Of a stretch of DNA of 64,000 bases, positions 42,643 to 52,149 are shown piece by piece. A model generated the notes under the pieces. The model did not search any database and was not told the DNA's origin. It was given only the letters and a program-made list of their open reading frames with translations. Made by a program: the position numbers and the translations under genes. The stretch's first letter is position 1, and every line of letters begins with the position of its first letter. Source of the DNA: Planctomycetia bacterium (GTDB taxonomy: Bacteria > Planctomycetota > Phycisphaerae > UBA1845 > UTPLA1); NCBI GenBank assembly GCA_015075745.1, contig JABTTW010000002.1, forward strand, positions 634,453 through 698,452. The letters are read 5' to 3'.

Positions 42643-43238
42643 GTTGAACCTTTCAACCTATGCCCCAAGTCGAGCCGTCGATATGAACCGTGATCTTTGC
42701 GCGCGGAACAACTGCCACCCTGATGTGCATCCGTGCAAGCGGGATGTATCGATAAGGCGGGCAGCGTCATCCAGACGGCAAGTCCGTTCTTGTACGAGTT
42801 TGATTGCCCAAGGGACTGCCCGCGCGCTGGGGGCCATCTGTTCCTGCGATCAGTCCCACACCCGATCAGAGGAGTTCCGCCCCCACGGCGGAGAAGCCAG
42901 TAAGTATAGCAGCGATCGCCAGATACGCCAGAGGTAAAAGTTTTCGAAGGGCCGGCCCTCGCCAACATTGAAAACGCGGCTCCCGGCTGAAGCGAACCTG
43001 TTAGGGACGAACAAGCCCTCCAACGGCCTTAACATACTTATTGGCAGTGGCTTACAGCAATTCCTTACCGCCAAAAGCATCCGCTTGCCGATCTGCCGGC
43101 GATCTTGAATAACGCGCCGAAGAGTTTAACCACAAAGTGCCGATACCCGCTGACAAGGCCGTGAAGGCAGACGGATCTGCAAGTCACGGGCTTCCTGGCG
43201 CCTGAGATCGGCCGGGCCACGGCGGGCCCCCCGATTTC

Positions 43239-43266
43239 GCAGGAATCCTGCAAACAGGAGTCCTGC
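43239..43266. promoter_or_regulatory. Double palindrome / hairpin upstream of atpC and rpoB
   Basis: GCAGGAATCCTGC (43239-43251) is a palindrome around one base, and CAGGAGTCCTG (43255-43265) is another. Together, GCAGGAATCCTG and CAGGAGTCCTGC form a 12-bp stem with one mismatch and a CAAA loop. It may be an operator with two sites or an RNA structure. Confidence 0.5.
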
Positions 43267-43340
43267 GGCCAAACAGCCCGCGACTGGCGGCCTTATTTTT
43301 TCATTCCTCGATTCGACCCGGCTTGTTCCGGACGGCGTCC

Positions 43341-43369
43341 TTGACGCTCCACTGCGGCGCCGCTAAATA
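43341..43369 (+). promoter_or_regulatory. Candidate atpC promoter (possibly leaderless)
   Basis: TTGACG (43341-43346) is followed by 17 bases and then TAAATA (43364-43369). The atpC ATG is at 43376, seven bases after the -10-like box, so transcription could start at or near the A of the ATG. No ribosome site precedes the gene. Confidence 0.4.
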
Positions 43370-43375
43370 ATCTCC

Positions 43376-43780
43376 ATGGCAACCAAAGGCCCCATCGAGT
43401 GCTCGGTCATCACTCCCGAGCGGCAAGTGCTGTCCACGAGTGCGAATTCAGTCGTCTTTCCGGCTCACGACGGTCTGATCGGCATTCTGAACGGCCGTGC
43501 CCCTTTGCTCTGCGAGCTAGGGACGGGCGTTCTCCGCGTGTATTCAACCGAAGGCGACATGAAGGAAGTCTTCATCGACGCCGGCTTCGCCCAGGTGCTC
43601 AACAATGAGGTCACCATCCTCACCGAGCGAGCCGAACTCGCCGAAAACATCAGCCAAAGTGACGCAAATATGGCACTCTCCGACGCCGAGGCTCTTCCCG
43701 CCCACGATGAGGCATCCGTCGTCGCCCGCCAGAAGGCCATCGCCCGCGCGAAGACACAGCTCAGCATCGCCAAGAAATAG
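43376..43780 (+). CDS. atpC: ATP synthase epsilon subunit
   Basis: The protein has 134 residues. The N-terminal beta sandwich of epsilon is clear (IECSVITPERQVLSTSANS, FPAHDGLIGILNGRAPLLCE, FIDAGFAQVLNNEVTILTE), followed by the C-terminal helical hairpin (VARQKAIARAKTQLSIAKK). Epsilon belongs to the central stalk of F1 and can inhibit ATP hydrolysis. It is on the opposite strand to the other atp genes and converges on atpD, separated from it by an intron remnant. It starts without a visible ribosome site. Confidence 0.93.
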   Translation: MATKGPIECSVITPERQVLSTSANSVVFPAHDGLIGILNGRAPLLCELGTGVLRVYSTEGDMKEVFIDAGFAQVLNNEVTILTERAELAENISQSDANMALSDAEALPAHDEASVVARQKAIARAKTQLSIAKK

Positions 43781-43796
43781 TTCTTCGGCCCCCCCT

Positions 43797-44267
43797 TCAA
43801 TCCGGCAGCTCGTAGATCGCTTTGACATCGCAGCCGACGAAGGCGGTTATTTCCAGTTTGATGAAAACGGATGAGTGGGCGATCCGGTCCTCGTCATTCA
43901 GCTCGATCGAAAATGCGCCTTCATTGCCTGCCACGAGAACAACAATCCGAACCGTCAGACGGCGGCGGAACGGGAGCCGATCCATCCATGCCGCGAGTGA
44001 CAATCGGGTAGGCGGGTTCCATTCGGCCCCGGCATTCCACCAATGGCCACATCCGTTGCACGCCGATGCCGCGGCACGCCTGTACGCCGCAAGCAGGTTC
44101 TCGCGTCGCACTACATGGTCCATGAGCGTCGAAACTTCGTCCCCGGTCTGCCCGATTCGTGCCGTGTCTGCTTGACGCGCGGTCCCCTTACCCTCGGCGA
44201 TTTCGTCGCCTGCTCTCCAGGATCGCCCAGGCATCCCAGCCTGCTTGTCTGCGCCTTCGTCTGACAT
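43797..44267 (-). pseudogene. Truncated group II intron reverse-transcriptase frame fused to unknown 3' sequence
   Basis: Residues 48-64 (LMDHVVRRENLLAAYRR, coded at 44076-44126) match the start of group II intron reverse transcriptases, which normally continue into an RNKGAxGVDG-type motif and the RT domains. Here the similarity stops and an unrelated 90-codon tail follows, ending EITAFVGCDVKAIYELPD. No YADD box, maturase or endonuclease domain is present. The protein cannot support splicing. The tail may be the remnant of an older gene next to the break, or chance. The frame ends 17 bp from the atpC stop. Confidence 0.6.
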
Positions 44268-44585
44268 CGAACGTCCGGTCCGGTGCAGCTTCCTGTGTTC
44301 GGCCCTTCATGCCAGTGCGACGGCACTACTACGGCCTCTGCTGATTTCTGACGACTCATCACCCACATCTCTGCTCGTGATGCTTCGGACTTCGCGTCTC
44401 TTTGCCCGCTCGTCCGTCGAACGACCGCCTCGTATGCGCTTCGTGTTCCTCGGGCCGAAGCTTTGCCTGCAGCTTCCTTCCCACGACGCCTCGCGACGTT
44501 GCAGTTGCCGTTCAGCCAGGGATCCCCGCAACCGGGGCTCCCAGAGGACTCACACCTCCAAGTCATCGCGCCATGCCCGGCGCAC
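44076..44585 (-). mobile_element. Group II intron fragment, class-IIC-like, 5' part
   Basis: Read on the minus strand, the element starts GTGCG at 44585, which fits the 5' consensus GUGYG. It continues with GCATGG and further domain-I-like blocks, including GGAAGCTG (44477-44470) and GAGGAACACGAA (44451-44440). These agree, from memory, with the class IIC intron of Oceanobacillus iheyensis. It lies immediately after the T-tract of the atp operon terminator, the known target type of class IIC introns. The reverse-transcriptase frame is broken near 44076, and no domain V is seen up to atpC, so the intron is truncated. Confidence 0.85.
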
Positions 44586-44623
44586 AAAGAAACGCCGCGC
44601 CGACGAGTGACGTCGACGCGGCG
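44586..44623 (-). terminator. Terminator of the atp operon (group II intron target)
   Basis: CGCCGCG (44623-44617, minus) pairs with CGCGGCG (44599-44593), extended inside by CGAC/GTCG, and is followed on the minus strand by TTTCTTT (44592-44586). It lies 36 bp after the atpD stop. The intron begins directly after the T-tract. Confidence 0.88.
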
Positions 44624-44659
44624 ATTTTATTTTGGACCAGAGCAATCGAAGAATGAGAA

Positions 44660-46126
<1,467 letters not shown>

Positions 46127-46149
46127 CTAAGTCTCCGTCTCCGGGTGAA

Positions 46150-47034
46150 TTACTTGAGGGCCTCGGCACAACCGACAATATCCAGCAACTCCATGGTGAT
46201 TTGAGACTGCCGGGCGCGGTTGAACTGCCGCGACAGATTCTTAATCATGTCACCGGCGGCGTCGGTCGCGGCCTTCATGGCCACCATACGCGCCACCTGC
46301 TCGCTCACCGCCATGTCGGTGAAACACTGATATAGCCGCACTTTCACGGTCTGCGGAAGCAAAACCTTGAGCAGCTCCTTCGGCTCAGGCGAAAACTCGT
46401 ACTGCACCTCCGGGCCGGCCGGAGCGGCGGTCGCATCGGCGGCAACGACGGTGTCGCTGCTGAGCGGCAGGAGCCGCATCACTTCGGGGACCTGACGGCC
46501 CGTCGAGATGAATCTCATGTAGGCGACGTTGACGCTTCGAATCTCGCCGGCCTCGAAGCGCCTCATGAACTCGGCGGCCAGGGGCTCGACCTGATCAAAA
46601 CGCGGGCGATCGTCGATCGTGGTGATGGCCTGCGATAGCGGGCGCTTGATGAATTTGAAATAGGCGATGCCCTTTTTGCCGACGACGTGCAACTCGTTCT
46701 GCTTGTCGGTTTCGACATCCAGATGGGCGAGGGCCTTGCGGACGACGCCGGCGTTGTATCCGCCGCAGAGGCCGCGATTCGAGGTGAGAACCAGGAGCAC
46801 ATCCTTGGGCGCGTCGGGATTCTCTTTGAGCAGCGGGTGATCGACCTGGCCGGCGGCGGCGGCGGAGAGCTCTTCGACGAGCTTGGTGATTTTCTGGGTG
46901 TAGGGCTTGGTGGCGGTGGCGCGCTGGTAGGCCTGCTGGTATCGCGCGGTGGCGATGAGCTGCATCGTCTTGGTGATCTTGCGGATGTTGGTCACCGCCT
47001 TGCGGCGCTTGACGATCTGTCTTGCTTTGGCCAT
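46150..47034 (-). CDS. atpG: ATP synthase gamma subunit
   Basis: The protein has 294 residues. The N-terminal helix (KAVTNIRKITKTMQLIATAR) and the C-terminal helix (AARKAATD-type segment: VAMKAATDAAGDMIKNLSRQ; FNRARQSQITMELLDIVGCA) that form the rotating shaft are conserved, with SNRGLCGGYNAGVV between. Gamma couples proton flow to catalysis. Between it and atpA lies a gene for an unrelated membrane protein, 12 bp upstream of atpG, which interrupts the usual AGD order. Confidence 0.95.
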   Translation of the reverse strand: MAKARQIVKRRKAVTNIRKITKTMQLIATARYQQAYQRATATKPYTQKITKLVEELSAAAAGQVDHPLLKENPDAPKDVLLVLTSNRGLCGGYNAGVVRKALAHLDVETDKQNELHVVGKKGIAYFKFIKRPLSQAITTIDDRPRFDQVEPLAAEFMRRFEAGEIRSVNVAYMRFISTGRQVPEVMRLLPLSSDTVVAADATAAPAGPEVQYEFSPEPKELLKVLLPQTVKVRLYQCFTDMAVSEQVARMVAMKAATDAAGDMIKNLSRQFNRARQSQITMELLDIVGCAEALK

Positions 47035-47046
47035 CGCTGCGTTCTT

Positions 47047-48669
47047 TCAGGGTTTCGTCATCGCCGACCGACGGTATCGGTAGGCGGTCAGAGTCCTCGA
47101 TTTTTCATCTCGAAGCGTCGCCGCTTCGGCATATTCCTCGCTGAGTCTCGATTGCAATTCCTCCAGGGCATCGCCGCTGTTGCCCGAGCGAATGTGCGCC
47201 AGAATGAGCCCGCCGGCCGGCAGAACGGGCTCGACTTTCTTCCAGTCCTGAATGAGCCGGGCGGAGCCACCCACGATGATCGTGGCGTCGGGCCTTAGGG
47301 CGTCGACCAGCGGAAGAAAATGACCTCGCTGCGGGGCAGTCACCAACAGTGCGTCCGCATGGTTCAACTCGGCCACCAGTAAGGCTTGCGAGGTCTTTCC
47401 GTGAATGAGCTGAATGATTCCGAGCGGATGCGTCGCGAGTGAAAGCGACAAGAACGCGATGGCGAATCGACCTCGTCGATCCTTCCACCCTGCCTGCGCC
47501 TCGCGGACGAGAACCGCAAACATGCACACGATGACCGCCAGAAGCTGCTTTGACATCAGCGCCTGCGGCGGGAGTCGGCCGACGGCCACGAGGAGACACC
47601 AGATCACGAGCCATCCTAAGACTGCGGCGGTTAAGCGGCGGTGAACCACTGTTCGACTCATCAGACCCATGACTACGAGGGTCGCGAAACTCAGGGCGCC
47701 GAGAATCGATGGGACGAGCGTAAACTCGAACCGGCCCGGATGGTTGAACCATGCCGCGCCGATCGCCCGAAAGAGCGGCTCCAGCAAGCGGCCGGGAAGC
47801 TGGCTCAGCGGGATGGGCGTGGCCAGCATGAGCCCCGTCGGATAGGCAAGCCACCTGATGCCAAGGGGCAAGAGTACGACAAACGAGATGGTCAGCGACC
47901 AGACGACTCGCCGCACGGCGCCGGGCGTCTTCGAAAAGCACGGCGCGATGATGAGCACGAGGCAGATGCCGACCCAAATCACCGAGGCGACTTGCGACCA
48001 GAGGAGAATGGCCGGCGCGGCGGTGAGCAGGAAGATGGTTTCGCGTGAGCCGATCGCGGCCTGCCAATGGCGGATGATTGCCGCGACTGAAATCACGATG
48101 CCCAGATAGACAAAGCCGTATTGCCGCAGCTCCGTCGCAATCCACAAAGAGACCGGCGACGCGACCAGCCAGACGAGCGCGAGACATTGAAGGCCGATGG
48201 AGGCGTCCGGCCAGATGTACCGGGCGGCAAACCATGCGGCGAGGAAGATCGCGAGTGTTCCGACGAGGCGCAGCCAGGTTCTCGATTCGACGCCGAGCCG
48301 CTCGAGGGCGTGAAGAGTCAGAAAGTAGAGCGGCGGATGCCGATCGTGGGCGGCGAGCGAATAGCGAACATCGGTGGCCTTCGCGCCGGACGGCGTCAGC
48401 CATTGCTTGATCTCGGTCGCCGGAACAATTGCAATCGACCTGGAAGCGGCCTCCAGCTCGTTCAGTTTTTGAGACTTGCCCGCGGCGGCGAGCAGACTGA
48501 TCGACTCGTCGTGCTCGAGCAGGGCTTGCGAGCGGCAACAGGCGGCCCAAACGTGCAGGCCGAGGGCGCCGATCAATACGACGGCCATCGACATGCGTCG
48601 CCGAAAGAGTGATTCGCTTCTCAACGTAATCGCTCGAGACCTCCACGAGTCGTCCATGACCCGCGTCAA
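47047..48669 (-). CDS. GT-C-like membrane protein inserted in the atp operon
   Basis: This 540-residue protein has about ten hydrophobic segments. The first outer loop contains LLEHDESISLLAAAGKS and YSLAAHDRHPPLYFLTLHAL, resembling family-39-type (PMT-like) GT-C glycosyltransferases, where Asp/Glu and HPPLYF motifs are common. It would work on the outer face of the inner membrane with a lipid-linked sugar. It sits between atpA (18 bp upstream) and atpG (12 bp downstream) on the same strand, so it is co-transcribed. The link to ATP synthase is unclear. ATG 48591 (MSMAVVLIGALGLHV) is an alternative start. Confidence 0.65.
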   Translation of the reverse strand: MTRVMDDSWRSRAITLRSESLFRRRMSMAVVLIGALGLHVWAACCRSQALLEHDESISLLAAAGKSQKLNELEAASRSIAIVPATEIKQWLTPSGAKATDVRYSLAAHDRHPPLYFLTLHALERLGVESRTWLRLVGTLAIFLAAWFAARYIWPDASIGLQCLALVWLVASPVSLWIATELRQYGFVYLGIVISVAAIIRHWQAAIGSRETIFLLTAAPAILLWSQVASVIWVGICLVLIIAPCFSKTPGAVRRVVWSLTISFVVLLPLGIRWLAYPTGLMLATPIPLSQLPGRLLEPLFRAIGAAWFNHPGRFEFTLVPSILGALSFATLVVMGLMSRTVVHRRLTAAVLGWLVIWCLLVAVGRLPPQALMSKQLLAVIVCMFAVLVREAQAGWKDRRGRFAIAFLSLSLATHPLGIIQLIHGKTSQALLVAELNHADALLVTAPQRGHFLPLVDALRPDATIIVGGSARLIQDWKKVEPVLPAGGLILAHIRSGNSGDALEELQSRLSEEYAEAATLRDEKSRTLTAYRYRRSAMTKP

Positions 48670-48687
48670 CTTGACGACTCTCTATCA

Positions 48688-50364
48688 TCATTGCGCCGCG
48701 GTCGTCTCCTTCGCCGTAGCCGGAGCAAACCGGGCCTTGAAGTTGGCGATAATGTCTTTCAGGCGAGCCTCTATGTCGCTGGTCAATTCCATCTTTTCGT
48801 TCAGCGTTTTTCGCACTTCAGGGAACTCGTCAAGGATGTGCTTCAGGAGCTTCTCCTCGAATTCCGCAACGCGGGTAATGGGTAGGTCATCGAGGAAGCC
48901 GCGGCTGCCGGCAAAAATGCTGATGACCTGATCTGTCACGTGGAACGGCTTGAACTGCCCCTGCTTGAGGAGCTCGACCATTCGCGCGCCGCGATCGAGC
49001 TGGCGCTGAGTGGCCGCGTCGAGTTCGGTACCGAGCTGGGCGAATGCCTCCAACTCGCGAAAAGAGGCGAGGTCGAGTCGCAGCGAGCCGGCGATCTTCT
49101 TCATGGCCTTGATCTGGGCATTACCACCGACGCGACTGACCGAGATACCGACGTTAATCGCGGGCCGGACGCCGGCGAAGAACAGGTCAGGCTCCAGATA
49201 AATCTGGCCATCGGTAATGGAAATCACGTTGGTCGGGATGTAGGCGGAGACTTCGCCTTCGAGGGTCTCGATGACCGGCAGGGCCGTGAGCGAACCGCCG
49301 GAGGTCGGATCCACCGCGACTTCGTGACCTGCCATGGCCTTGGCATCGTGCTCTGCTTCGTGCTTACCGGGGACGCCGATATACGTCTTGCCGTTGGCGC
49401 CGCCCTCTTTGTAGGACTGGCCGGCGGGGACCACGGCGCGGCGCTCGGCGAGCTTGCAGGAGCGCTCCAGCAGGCGGCTGTGCAAATAGAACACGTCGCC
49501 GGGATAGGCCTCGCGACCCGGCGGACGCCGCAGCAGCAGCGAAAGCTGGCGATAGGCCTGGGCCTGCTTGGACAAGTCGTCGTAGATGCAGAGGGTGTGC
49601 TTGCCCTTGTTGTACATGAAGAATTCGGCCATCGCACAACCGGAGTACGGGGCGATGTACTGAAGCGGCGCGGGATCGCTGCTGCCGGCGGAGACGACGA
49701 TGGTGTAATCCATCGCGCCGTATTGCCGGAGTCGTTCGACGGTGCTGGCGACGGTCGATTCCTTCTGACCGACGGCCACATAGACACAGATGACGCCGCT
49801 TTCCTTCTGGTTGATGATGGTGTCGATGGCGATGGCGGTCTTGCCGGTCTTGCGATCGCCGATGATGAGTTCGCGCTGACCGCGACCGATGGGGATCATG
49901 CTGTCGATGGCCTTGATGCCGGTCTGCAAGGGCTGGTTCACCGGCTGACGAGCGGCGATGCCCGGCGCGGCGTATTCGAGGGGCCAGCGGACGTCGCTGA
50001 CGATCTCGCCCTTGCCGTCGATGGCCCGGCCGAGCGGGTCGACGACGCGGCCGATCATCATGTCGCCGACGGGCACGGAGAGGAGGTTTCCGGTGCCGCG
50101 GACGGTGTCGCCCTCCTTGACGCCGAGATAGTCGCCGAGGACGACGGCGCCGACCGAGTTTTCTTCCAGGTTCATGACCTGGCCGATGGCGCCGTTTTCG
50201 TACTCGATCATCTCTCCGGCCATCACGTTGGAGAGGCCGTAGATCTGAGTGACGCCGTCGCCGATGGCGATGACGCGACCGACCTCGGAGGCCTCGAGAG
50301 CGCCCTGATACTGGGCGATCTCCTGTTTGATGACTGACGTGATCTCGTCAACCTGGATTCTCAT
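48688..50364 (-). CDS. atpA: ATP synthase alpha subunit
   Basis: The protein has 558 residues, slightly longer than the usual 500-515. The nucleotide site is [15 protein letters not shown], with [20 protein letters not shown] before it and [15 protein letters not shown] after. Downstream is [20 protein letters not shown] and SISDGQIYLE-like [20 protein letters not shown]. Alpha alternates with beta in F1 and binds nucleotide without catalysis. The extra length is spread over an insertion near [20 protein letters not shown]. It lies 5 bp after atpH and is followed by the inserted membrane gene. Confidence 0.96.
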   Translation of the reverse strand: MRIQVDEITSVIKQEIAQYQGALEASEVGRVIAIGDGVTQIYGLSNVMAGEMIEYENGAIGQVMNLEENSVGAVVLGDYLGVKEGDTVRGTGNLLSVPVGDMMIGRVVDPLGRAIDGKGEIVSDVRWPLEYAAPGIAARQPVNQPLQTGIKAIDSMIPIGRGQRELIIGDRKTGKTAIAIDTIINQKESGVICVYVAVGQKESTVASTVERLRQYGAMDYTIVVSAGSSDPAPLQYIAPYSGCAMAEFFMYNKGKHTLCIYDDLSKQAQAYRQLSLLLRRPPGREAYPGDVFYLHSRLLERSCKLAERRAVVPAGQSYKEGGANGKTYIGVPGKHEAEHDAKAMAGHEVAVDPTSGGSLTALPVIETLEGEVSAYIPTNVISITDGQIYLEPDLFFAGVRPAINVGISVSRVGGNAQIKAMKKIAGSLRLDLASFRELEAFAQLGTELDAATQRQLDRGARMVELLKQGQFKPFHVTDQVISIFAGSRGFLDDLPITRVAEFEEKLLKHILDEFPEVRKTLNEKMELTSDIEARLKDIIANFKARFAPATAKETTAAQ

Positions 50365-50369
50365 CTGGT

Positions 50370-50972
50370 CTATCCTTCCGTCACGAAACGTGCAGTTCCC
50401 TGAAGCAGTGTTCTTTCCACGGATGCCAAGAGATCGCCGCGCAGCCTGCGGAGGCGCCGGCGAACCGAGGTGTCGTACAACCGATCGCCGATCTGGACGG
50501 TCATGCCGCCGAGGAGATCGGGCTCGACTTTCTCGAAAAAGACGGCCTCTTTGCCGCTGAGCCGCCGAACCTCGGCCGCGAGTTGTTTGCGCTGGGCATC
50601 ATCCAGCGCGACGGCGGTCGTCACATTGACCGTCTGCTGATTCATCTTCGCGGCGAGCCTGCGACGATAGGCGTCGCAGACGGAGGGCAGGATCATCGAG
50701 CGCCCCCGCTCGTTGAGGACCAGCAGCAGATTCAACGTGAGCGGGTTCAGCTTGCCGGTGAAGATCTTTCGGAGGCTCTCACGCCGGGCGTCGTCGTCGA
50801 TCGCCGCGGAGCGCATCATCGACGCGAAGGCCGGCTCGCTCTTCCAAAGGGACGCCAGATCGGCCAATTCCTCGCCAATGGCCTCGGCCTGCTTGGCCTC
50901 GTCGGCCAATTGCAGCAGACTGTCGGCGTAGATCGAAGCGGCTGCCTGGGAGATATCAAACTCTGATGCCAT
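50370..50972 (-). CDS. atpH: ATP synthase delta subunit
   Basis: The protein has 200 residues. The helical N-terminal domain ([20 protein letters not shown]) and the C-terminal signature ([20 protein letters not shown]) of delta/OSCP are clear. It links F1 to the peripheral stalk. It lies 67 bp after atpF and 5 bp before atpA, on the same strand. Length is slightly above the bacterial norm of about 177. Confidence 0.93.
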   Translation of the reverse strand: MASEFDISQAAASIYADSLLQLADEAKQAEAIGEELADLASLWKSEPAFASMMRSAAIDDDARRESLRKIFTGKLNPLTLNLLLVLNERGRSMILPSVCDAYRRRLAAKMNQQTVNVTTAVALDDAQRKQLAAEVRRLSGKEAVFFEKVEPDLLGGMTVQIGDRLYDTSVRRRLRRLRGDLLASVERTLLQGTARFVTEG

Positions 50973-51039
50973 ATTCGTGTCTCAGGCCGGGTTCGATGGC
51001 GGACGCCGTCGATCAACCTTCCGGGTGAATTCCTGTTTG

Positions 51040-51702
51040 TCAGTTATTTGTCTGCCCCAGTTCCGCGAGCGATTCCTGGAGAAGACGCTGATGGTCGTCG
51101 GCGGTCAATTCCTTCCGCACGATCTTCGAGGCCATGCTCGACGCGAGTATGATCGACTGATCCTGAAGCCGCTTGATGGCGTCGTCGGTGGCCATCTGGA
51201 TATCGCGCCGGGCACGGGCAACAATTGCTTCGGCCTCGGTCTTCGCCTCGGCATGGACGCGCTTGCGGACTTCCTCGGCATCGCGGCGACCTTCGTCAAC
51301 GATTGCCGAGGCTTCGTGCCGGGCATCGCTCAACTTCTTGTTGTAGTCGGCGAGGAGTTTCTCGCTTTCCTGTCGTTCGTGCTTTGCCTTGGCGAGCGAC
51401 TCGGTGATGAAGCTTTCCCGCTGCTGAAGGCCGATGAGGATCGGCTTCCACGCCGTGGCGCGGAGGATCACAAGGAGAATCACGAACACGATCACCGACC
51501 AGAAGGCCGAGCCAAAATCCCATTGAAGCAGAGTGGGCTTGTCCGCGCCGTGGGCGTCGTCACCGTGACCGGCATCCTCGTGAGAGGCGGCCGCGGGTGC
51601 GTCGCCGTGGGCGGGGGCCGTATCGCTGCCCATCGCGCTGACGGCTGAGAAGGCAAACGCCGGCAGCAGACAGAGCAGGCTCAAAGTCATTCTTGGTCGC
51701 AT
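51040..51702 (-). CDS. atpF: ATP synthase b subunit with signal peptide and His/Asp-rich leader
   Basis: The protein has 220 residues, longer than the usual 156-170. It begins with a signal-peptide-like segment (MTLSLLCLLPAFAFSAVSA), then a His/Asp/Gly/Ala-rich stretch (HEDAGHGDDAHGAD). The normal b membrane helix follows (FWSVIVFVILLVILRATAWK), and a long dimeric helix (LAKAKHERQESEKLLADYNK). It forms the peripheral stalk. The N-terminal part would face the periplasm and could bind metal. It lies 33 bp after atpE. Confidence 0.9.
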   Translation of the reverse strand: MRPRMTLSLLCLLPAFAFSAVSAMGSDTAPAHGDAPAAASHEDAGHGDDAHGADKPTLLQWDFGSAFWSVIVFVILLVILRATAWKPILIGLQQRESFITESLAKAKHERQESEKLLADYNKKLSDARHEASAIVDEGRRDAEEVRKRVHAEAKTEAEAIVARARRDIQMATDDAIKRLQDQSIILASSMASKIVRKELTADDHQRLLQESLAELGQTNN

Positions 51703-51735
51703 GATCGTGTCCTGATTCCCGTTAATTCGCGATAC

Positions 51736-51999
51736 TTAAATCTTGCCCATGATTCCGTTGCAGACGACGAGCGCGAAGAAGGTAAAGCCTTCGATCAACG
51801 CCGCCGCGATGATGAGCGAGGTGAAGATGCGGCCGCCGGCCTCGGGCTGTCGAGCGATGCCGCCCATCGCCTCACCGGCGAGGTGGCCGATCCCCTTGGC
51901 TGCGCCCAGCGTGACGATGCCGGCGCCGAGCCCGGCGCCGAGGGCGACGAGGCCCTTGTCACCCATGAGTTGGGTTCCCTGTGCAATCAAGTCCATCAT
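51736..51999 (-). CDS. atpE: ATP synthase c subunit
   Basis: This 87-residue protein is two helices joined by a polar loop with RQPEAGGRI. Helix one is Gly-rich (GLVALGAGLGAGIVTLGAAK). Helix two carries the ion-binding Glu in IIAAALIEGFTFFALVV. The residue after Glu is Gly rather than Ser or Thr and the Na-type Gln is not evident, so proton coupling is more likely; that is an inference. Many copies form the rotor ring. It lies after a 150-bp gap from atpB that contains a hairpin. Confidence 0.95.
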   Translation of the reverse strand: MMDLIAQGTQLMGDKGLVALGAGLGAGIVTLGAAKGIGHLAGEAMGGIARQPEAGGRIFTSLIIAAALIEGFTFFALVVCNGIMGKI

Positions 52000-52107
52000 G
52001 ATCCAAACTCCTTACGTTTGCGGCCCCGAGGGACCGCTGCAAAACTTTCGCCGACATGGGTCAATTAACGGCCAGGGCGTCGGCTGCCCCAACCTCAGTT
52101 TGTTGAA

Positions 52108-52127
52108 CGTTCGCGGGACGGCGAACG
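52108..52127 (-). promoter_or_regulatory. Hairpin in the atpB-atpE gap
   Basis: CGTTCGC (52108-52114) pairs with GCGAACG (52121-52127) across six bases. The gap of 150 bp is the longest within the operon. The hairpin has no T-run. It may protect or process the mRNA so that atpE, needed in many copies, is made in excess. Confidence 0.35.
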
Positions 52128-52149
52128 ATGTCATTTCAGACGGCGGCGC

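Larger units (their letters stand above)
42643..43375. other. Divergent intergenic region between rpoB and atpC
   Basis: I see no gene and no tRNA-like fold in these 733 bp. The rpoB promoter must lie here; a TATACT -10-like hexamer (minus strand, 42903-42908) is the best candidate I see, without a good -35. It also holds a hairpin with 12-bp arms at 43239-43266 and the candidate atpC promoter at 43341-43369. The rpoB leader may be more than 250 bases long, which would leave room for regulation. Confidence 0.6.

Noticed and set aside
38482..42693. Long open frames antisense to rpoB (641 and 426 codons)
   Set aside because: They lie wholly over conserved rpoB and show only composition expected from the reverse complement of a GC-rich gene.
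42643..43375. tRNA or small RNA gene in the rpoB-atpC spacer
   Set aside because: I looked for T-loop and acceptor patterns on both strands and found none that pair.
43797..44075. Domain V/VI end of the group II intron
   Set aside because: A GGCTCCCG...GACGGTTC stretch near 43948-43980 looks vaguely like domain V, but the pairing and the AAAG-type bulge are wrong, so I do not call a 3' end.
44111..44587. 158-codon frame over the intron 5' part
   Set aside because: It runs through structured intron RNA sequence and is interrupted just where the reverse-transcriptase frame begins. It is not a protein gene.
48940..50337. 465-codon frame antisense to atpA
   Set aside because: atpA carries every family motif. 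The opposite frame has no recognisable fold or ribosome site.
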